The notes below the pieces were generated by a model that saw only the letters and a list, made by a program, of their open reading frames with translations, had not been told where the DNA came from and made no database searches. This document shows, piece by piece, positions 60,209 through 64,000 of a stretch of DNA of 64,000 nt (its first letter is position 1; every line of letters begins with the position of its first letter). The translations under genes were made by a program, and so were the position numbers. Origin of the DNA: Betaproteobacteria bacterium (GTDB taxonomy: Bacteria > Pseudomonadota > Gammaproteobacteria > Burkholderiales > Burkholderiaceae_F); assembly GCA_016861185.1 (NCBI GenBank), contig BOKW01000008.1, positions 124,001 to 188,000 of the forward strand, in the 5' to 3' direction.

Positions 60209-61072
60209 CTACCGGTTGTGCCTGGCCATGAAGACGAGCCGCTCGAACAGGTGCATGTCCTGCTCGTTCTTCAGCAGCGCGCCGGCCAGCGGCGGGACGA
60301 ACAGCTTGTCGTCCTTCGAGCGCAGCGCCTCGGCCGGGATCTGCTCGGCGACCAGCAGCTTCAGCCAGTCGAGCAGCTCGGAGGTCGACGGCTTCTTCTT
60401 CAGCCCGGGCAACTCGCGGATCGCGAAGAAGGTCGCCATCGCATTGGCGAGCAGTTCGCGCCGCAGCCCGGGGAAGTGCACGTCGACGATCGCCTGCATC
60501 GTCTCCTTGTCCGGGAACCTGATGTAGTGGAAGAAGCAGCGGCGCAGGAAGGCGTCGGGCAGCTCCTTTTCGTTGTTCGACGTGATCACCACCAGCGGGC
60601 GGTGCTTCGCGCGGATCGTCTGGCGCGTCTCGTAGACGTAGAACTCCATGCGGTCGAGTTCGCGCAGCAGGTCGTTCGGGAACTCGATGTCGGCCTTGTC
60701 GATCTCGTCGATCAGCAGCACGCTCGGGCGGTCCTGCTCGAACGCCTGCCACAGCACGCCGCGCACGATGTAATTGGCGATGTCGTGCACGCGGTCGTCG
60801 CCGAGCTGCGAGTCGCGCAGCCGGCTCACCGCGTCGTATTCGTACAGTCCCTGCTGCGCCTTGGTGGTGCTCTTGATGTGCCACGCGAGCAGCGGCATGT
60901 CGAGCGCACGCGCGACCTCCTCGGCGAGCATCGTCTTGCCGGTGCCCGGTTCGCCCTTGATCAGCAGCGGACGCTGCAGGGTCAGGGCGGCGTTGACGGC
61001 GAGCTTCAGATCGTCGGTAGCGACGTAGGTGTCGGTTCCGGCGAAGCGGGCGGGCGGGTTGGCGATCGGCAT
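60209..61072 (-). CDS. MoxR-family AAA+ ATPase
   Basis: The 287-residue protein has the AAA+ motifs: Walker A 'GEPGTGKTMLAEEVARAL', Walker B 'SVLLIDEIDKADIEFPNDLLRELDRMEF', sensor 1 'LVVITSNNEKELPDAFLRRCFFHYIRFP' with the arginine finger. It belongs to the MoxR clade (APE2220/CoxD-like, short form). MoxR ATPases act with VWA proteins to mature metalloenzymes or other complexes; the VWA partner is at 57782. The ATG at 61072 ('MPIANPPARFAGTDTYVATDDLK') is the family start. The 164-bp region 60045-60208 after its stop holds no gene. Confidence 0.9.
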   Translation of the reverse strand: MPIANPPARFAGTDTYVATDDLKLAVNAALTLQRPLLIKGEPGTGKTMLAEEVARALDMPLLAWHIKSTTKAQQGLYEYDAVSRLRDSQLGDDRVHDIANYIVRGVLWQAFEQDRPSVLLIDEIDKADIEFPNDLLRELDRMEFYVYETRQTIRAKHRPLVVITSNNEKELPDAFLRRCFFHYIRFPDKETMQAIVDVHFPGLRRELLANAMATFFAIRELPGLKKKPSTSELLDWLKLLVAEQIPAEALRSKDDKLFVPPLAGALLKNEQDMHLFERLVFMARHNR

Positions 61073-61241
61073 CGTGGCTCTGAACGACGGCAAAGAGCGG
61101 GCAGTATAAGCAGCGAACGCGGGAACCCTTGCCGCGATGGACGCGTGCGTTCGCGCTCCGTTAGAATCCGCCCGCTTTTTTGGCGGGTCGGCGCGGTGTG
61201 CCGGGTCGCGTCGATACGAAGCAAGAGGAGACACGATTTCG

Positions 61242-61592
61242 ATGAACAGCACACGGTTCCTGTGCGCGGCGGCGGCGCTCGCCGCAGCCGCGACCGCCTA
61301 CGGGCAGCAGCCGGCACCGGCCGCGGGCAATGCCGATGCGGCCAAACCGCACATTTCGATGTGCACGGGCTGCCACACGATTCCCGGCTACCAGGCGTCG
61401 TTCCCGCGCGTCTATCGCGTGCCGAAGATCGGCGGGCAGTCGGCCAAGTACCTCGAAGCGGCCCTGCAGGGCTACAAGAAGGGCGAGCGCGATCATCCGA
61501 CGATGCAGGCGATCGCCAAGGGCCTGACCGATCAGCAGATCGCCGACATCGCCGCGTACTACGCGGCGCGCGGCTCGGAGGCGGCGAAGTGA
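61242..61592 (+). CDS. Small c-type cytochrome (first of two)
   Basis: The 116-residue protein has a signal peptide ('RFLCAAAALAAAATAYGQ') and one heme-binding motif Cys-Thr-Gly-Cys-His in 'ISMCTGCHTIPGYQ'. A probable axial Met is in 'HPTMQAIAKGLTDQQIADIAAYYA'. This makes it a class I periplasmic cytochrome c of the c4/c553 type, which carries electrons between respiratory complexes. GCAAGAGGAG lies before the ATG. A second, similar gene follows after 19 bp. No oxidase or reductase gene is near, so the partner is not shown. Confidence 0.9.
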   Translation: MNSTRFLCAAAALAAAATAYGQQPAPAAGNADAAKPHISMCTGCHTIPGYQASFPRVYRVPKIGGQSAKYLEAALQGYKKGERDHPTMQAIAKGLTDQQIADIAAYYAARGSEAAK

Positions 61593-61611
61593 CGCGGCAG
61601 GGGAGCACACG

Positions 61612-61941
61612 ATGAGCAAGACAATGCTGGCGCTGGCGGCGATCGCGGCCGGCCTGACCGGAACGGCCTGCGCGGCCGACGTCGAAGCCGGGCGCAAGAT
61701 CGGCGACACGCAGTGCGCGGCGTGCCACGGCAAGGACGGCAAGTCGCCGATCGATCCGAGCTATCCGAAGATCGCCGGTCAGTACCCCGACTACCTCGCG
61801 AAGGCGCTGCTCGACTACCAGACCGGTGCGCGCAAGAACCCGATCATGGGCGGTATCGCCAAGCCGCTGTCCAAGAAGGACATGCAGGACCTTGCTGCGT
61901 ACTACGCCTCGCTGCCCGGCCCGCTGACGCACCGCAAGTAG
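61612..61941 (+). CDS. Small c-type cytochrome (second of two)
   Basis: The 109-residue protein has a signal peptide ('KTMLALAAIAAGLTGTACA', cleavage near residue 21) and the heme motif 'CAACHGKDGKSP'. It also has 'YPKIAGQYPDYLAKALLDYQTGARKNPIMGGIAKPLSKKDMQDLAAYYASLPG', where 'NPIMGG' supplies the axial Met. It is of cytochrome c4/c553 half size, so with the gene before it it could form the two halves of a c4-like diheme relay. An intrinsic terminator follows at 61961. Confidence 0.92.
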   Translation: MSKTMLALAAIAAGLTGTACAADVEAGRKIGDTQCAACHGKDGKSPIDPSYPKIAGQYPDYLAKALLDYQTGARKNPIMGGIAKPLSKKDMQDLAAYYASLPGPLTHRK

Positions 61942-61960
61942 CACCGCGAACTGCGCGAAG

Positions 61961-61988
61961 ACGGGCCCTGCGGGGCCCGTTTCGTTTG
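61961..61988 (+). terminator. Intrinsic terminator after the cytochrome c genes
   Basis: ACGGGCCC (61961-61968) and GGGCCCGT (61973-61980) form a perfect 8-bp GC-rich stem with a TGCG loop, followed by TTCGTTTG. This fits Rho-independent termination on the plus strand, 20 bp after the last cytochrome stop. Confidence 0.75.
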
Positions 61989-61995
61989 GTGCGAT

Positions 61996-62442
61996 TCAAT
62001 GCTCCCCCAACCTGCGATGCAGGCATTCGAGATACGCCGCGTTGATCGCCGCCATGTCGGGCGGCAGCGTGCCGCGCTGCGCCTGCCAGACGACGTCGCC
62101 CAGGCATTCCATCGCTTCGTGCGCGGCGGCGTGCTCGTCGCCGGCGCGCGCCGCGAGCCGCTCGAAGACGGCGCGCACGCCGGTCGGCTGGTCGATCGAA
62201 AGCTGCTCGTCAATCGCCAGATGCATCGAAAGATGCAGGAAGGGATTGGTGACGCCGCGCTCGACGGTGAACTCCTCGGCGAGCGCGCGCTCGGGATCGT
62301 CGAGCAGCGCGTGATACTCGGGATGCGCGGCGATCCATTTCAGCGCGACCGCTTCGAGCGGCGTCAGCAGCTCGCGGTCGCGGTCCTTGCGCCGCGTCTC
62401 GCAGAAGAAGCGGCGTACGTCGTCGCGTGAAGGATTGAACAT
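61996..62442 (-). CDS. DUF1841 family protein
   Basis: The 148-residue protein matches DUF1841, a betaproteobacterial/gammaproteobacterial family: 'MFNPSRDDVRRFFCETRRKDRDRELLTPLEAVALKWIAAHPEYHALLDDPERALAEEF', 'NPFLHLSMHLAIDEQLSIDQP' and 'HEAMECLGDVVWQAQRGTLPPDMAAINAAYLECL'. The family has His-rich helices but no assigned function. Start 62442 (ATG of 'MFNPSRD') is family-typical. This start overlaps the divergent EamA start in the tetramer CATG (62440-62443). Confidence 0.88.
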   Translation of the reverse strand: MFNPSRDDVRRFFCETRRKDRDRELLTPLEAVALKWIAAHPEYHALLDDPERALAEEFTVERGVTNPFLHLSMHLAIDEQLSIDQPTGVRAVFERLAARAGDEHAAAHEAMECLGDVVWQAQRGTLPPDMAAINAAYLECLHRRLGEH

Positions 62443-63352
62443 GGGTGCTGAGGTCGACACGGCCGGTCGGGCGCAAGCCGAGGGGCGCGCGCGCGGCGCG
62501 CTCGCGGTGGCGCTGTCGGCGGCCGCGTTCGGCGCGATGCCGATCTTCGCGCGCCAAGCCTATGCGGCCGGCGTCGACCTGACGGGCATTCTAGTGCCGC
62601 GTTTTGCGCTCGCCGCGCTCGTGCTCGCGCTGATCGCGTGGCGCAGCGGCGCGCGCCGGCCGACGCGCCGCCAGACGCTCGCGCTCGTTGCGCTCGGCGG
62701 CATCGGTTACGTCACGCAGTCCTTCTTCTATTTCACCGCCCTTCAGCACGCGAGCGCGGGACTGGTTGCGTTGCTGCTGTACGCGTTTCCTTTCATCGTC
62801 GCAGTGCTCGCGGCGATCTTCCTGCGCGAGCGGCTGACCGCGCGCCGCGTCGCCGCGCTGTTCGTCGCCAGCGGAGGACTCGCGCTGACGATCGGCGGCG
62901 GCCATGGCAGCGCGCTCGGCGTGGCACTCGGGCTCGGCGCGGCGCTCGTGTATTCCGTCTACATCGTCGCCGGCACGCGGGTGATGCGCGAGGTCGATCC
63001 GCTCGCGGCGTCGAGCGTGGTGTGCGCGGCTGCGGCCGCCAGCTATACGCTGCTCGCGCTCGCCCGCAGTGCACTCGGCCTGCCGGTGCAGATGCCGCAC
63101 GACGCGGCCGGTTGGCTCAACGTCGGCGCGATCGCGTTGGTCTCGACGGTCGTCGCGATCGCCGCGTTCTTCTACGGGCTGAAGCGGCTCGGCGCGTCGC
63201 TGACATCCGTGCTGTCGACGCTCGAACCGGTCGTCAGCGTGCTGCTCGCGGCGATCGTGCTGGGCGAAGCGGTGACGCCGATGCAGGCCTTTGGCGGCGC
63301 GCTGGTGATCGGCACGGCGATCTGGCTCGCGCTCGATCAGCGCGGCGGTTGA
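62441..63352 (+). CDS. EamA-type drug/metabolite transporter
   Basis: The 303-residue protein has ten membrane helices in two EamA repeats ('GALAVALSAAAFGAMPIFARQAYAAGVDL' and 'GVALGLGAALVYSVYIVAGTRVMREVDPL'). The end 'LEPVVSVLLAAIVLGEAVTPMQAFGGALVIGTAIWL' is conserved in this superfamily. It probably exports a metabolite or amino acid. The ATG is preceded by GAAGGA. It is divergent from DUF1841, overlapping start codons, so its promoter lies inside the DUF1841 gene. Confidence 0.87.
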   Translation: MGAEVDTAGRAQAEGRARGALAVALSAAAFGAMPIFARQAYAAGVDLTGILVPRFALAALVLALIAWRSGARRPTRRQTLALVALGGIGYVTQSFFYFTALQHASAGLVALLLYAFPFIVAVLAAIFLRERLTARRVAALFVASGGLALTIGGGHGSALGVALGLGAALVYSVYIVAGTRVMREVDPLAASSVVCAAAAASYTLLALARSALGLPVQMPHDAAGWLNVGAIALVSTVVAIAAFFYGLKRLGASLTSVLSTLEPVVSVLLAAIVLGEAVTPMQAFGGALVIGTAIWLALDQRGG

Positions 63353-63409
63353 GGCGAGTCCTCGAAGCGCAATCTCCTCGGCACGCCGCTGGGGCGACTG
63401 GCCCGGCTT

Positions 63410-64000
63410 CTATGAAGCCCGCGCTGTCGTCTTTCGGCGGTACTCGCACCACTCGGCGATCGTGCAGCGCCAGCATTCGGGCTTGCGCGCTTTGCAGACG
63501 TAGCGGCCGTGCAGGATCAGCCAGTGGTGCGCGTCCTTCTTGAACTCGTCGGGGACGAACTTCTCCAGCTTCCGTTCGACTTCCTCGACGGTCTTGCCGG
63601 GCGCGAGCCCCGTGCGGTTGGCGACGCGGAAGATGTGCGTGTCGACCGCGATCGTCGGCTGGCCGAAGGCCGTGTTCAGGATCACGTTGGCGGTCTTGCG
63701 GCCGACACCAGGCAGCCTTTCCAGCGCTTCGCGGGCGGCGGGTACTTCGCCGCCGTGCTCTTCGAGCAGCATCCGACACAGCTTGACCACGTTCTTCGCC
63801 TTCGTGCGGTACAGGCCGATCGTCTGGATGTAGGGGATCAGCCCCTCCTCGCCGAGCGCGGCGATCGCGGCCGGCGTGTTGGCGACCTTGAACAACGTGC
63901 GGGTCGCGAGGTTGACGCTCTTGTCGGTCGCCTGCGCGGACAGCACGACCGCGATCAGCAGTTCGAACGGCGTCGTGTACTCGAGCTCGGTCGTCGGGTG
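63410..64000 (-). CDS. nth: Endonuclease III (5' end cut by window edge)
   Basis: The 197 visible codons continue past the right edge. It is the base-excision enzyme that removes oxidised pyrimidines and nicks the abasic strand. It shows 'LSAQATDKSVN', the helix-hairpin-helix 'LERLPGVGRKTANVIL' with the catalytic Lys, 'TIAVDTHIFRVANR' with the catalytic Asp, and the [4Fe-4S] loop Cys-x6-Cys-x2-Cys-x5-Cys in 'CKARKPECWRCTIAEWC'. The missing part is only the first few residues, since the frame still reads 'HPTTELEYTTPFELLIAVV' at the edge. Confidence 0.97.
   Translation of the reverse strand, partial: HPTTELEYTTPFELLIAVVLSAQATDKSVNLATRTLFKVANTPAAIAALGEEGLIPYIQTIGLYRTKAKNVVKLCRMLLEEHGGEVPAAREALERLPGVGRKTANVILNTAFGQPTIAVDTHIFRVANRTGLAPGKTVEEVERKLEKFVPDEFKKDAHHWLILHGRYVCKARKPECWRCTIAEWCEYRRKTTARAS

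Noticed and set aside
61166..61190. Second intrinsic terminator before the cytochrome genes
   Set aside because: The CCGCC/GGCGG stem with a T-rich loop lies in the leader of the cytochrome genes, with no gene ending there on the same strand.

Overview
The window looks like the chromosome of a high-G+C (roughly 65-70 % by eye) betaproteobacterium, probably Burkholderiales or a close relative. The reasons are a TctC/Bug-type solute-binding protein with a complete tripartite tricarboxylate transporter, a Bordetella-type trimeric porin, DUF1631 and DUF1841 proteins, and the flavour of ParC, Nth and the cytochromes c. No rRNA, tRNA or CRISPR array was seen. Both ends cut genes: an ArsR-family regulator at the left and nth at the right.

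Layout. 1-7.1 kb: small regulators and their neighbours (ArsR/NIPSNAP, an orphan ATP-synthase c-like subunit, an XRE regulator, a methyltransferase/HxlR pair), then parC. 7.2-20.6 kb, all on the minus strand: a porin, the TctD/TctE two-component system, then eight tightly packed genes. These are tctC-tctB-tctA, a two-subunit ATP-citrate-lyase-like enzyme, an NAD-type isocitrate dehydrogenase, an acyl-CoA thioesterase and a family III CoA-transferase. They end against a fragment of a kdpE-like regulator. A 16-bp sequence occurs upstream of both the porin and tctC and is a candidate TctD operator. The locus reads as sensing, uptake and CoA-dependent cleavage of a tricarboxylate. 21-27.8 kb: amino-acid genes (PhzF, EamA and LysE exporters, an aminotransferase, a threonine-dehydratase-like enzyme) facing a GNAT-MocR operon with a direct-repeat operator candidate.

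28-35.8 kb: a groEL paralogue without groES, a metallo-beta-lactamase protein, RNA 3'-phosphate cyclase, DHH phosphoesterase, CapA-like protein and a PRPP synthetase. Palindromic G/C-block repeats are scattered between them. 35.9-40.3 kb: a lower-G+C accessory island with a PUA/EVE-like plus PD-(D/E)xK-like nuclease candidate, an SF1 (UvrD-type) helicase, a hicBA pair whose hicA carries a nonsense codon, and a second toxin-antitoxin pair. A 72-bp attC-like palindrome overlaps the 3' end of the nuclease gene, so the island may be an integron cassette cluster without its integrase. This is the best candidate for an undescribed (defence) system.

40.4-64 kb: mostly core genes. They include a COG2187 kinase-like protein, the mdlA/mdlB heterodimeric ABC exporter (mdlA carries an in-frame palindromic repeat), htpG with a good sigma-32 promoter, a MUG-like glycosylase, two tandem DUF1631 genes around a spermidine-synthase-like gene and followed by a PilB/GspE ATPase, a PAS-GGDEF protein, a MoxR/VWA pair interrupted by GFA and GNAT genes, two small cytochromes c, DUF1841, an EamA transporter and nth.
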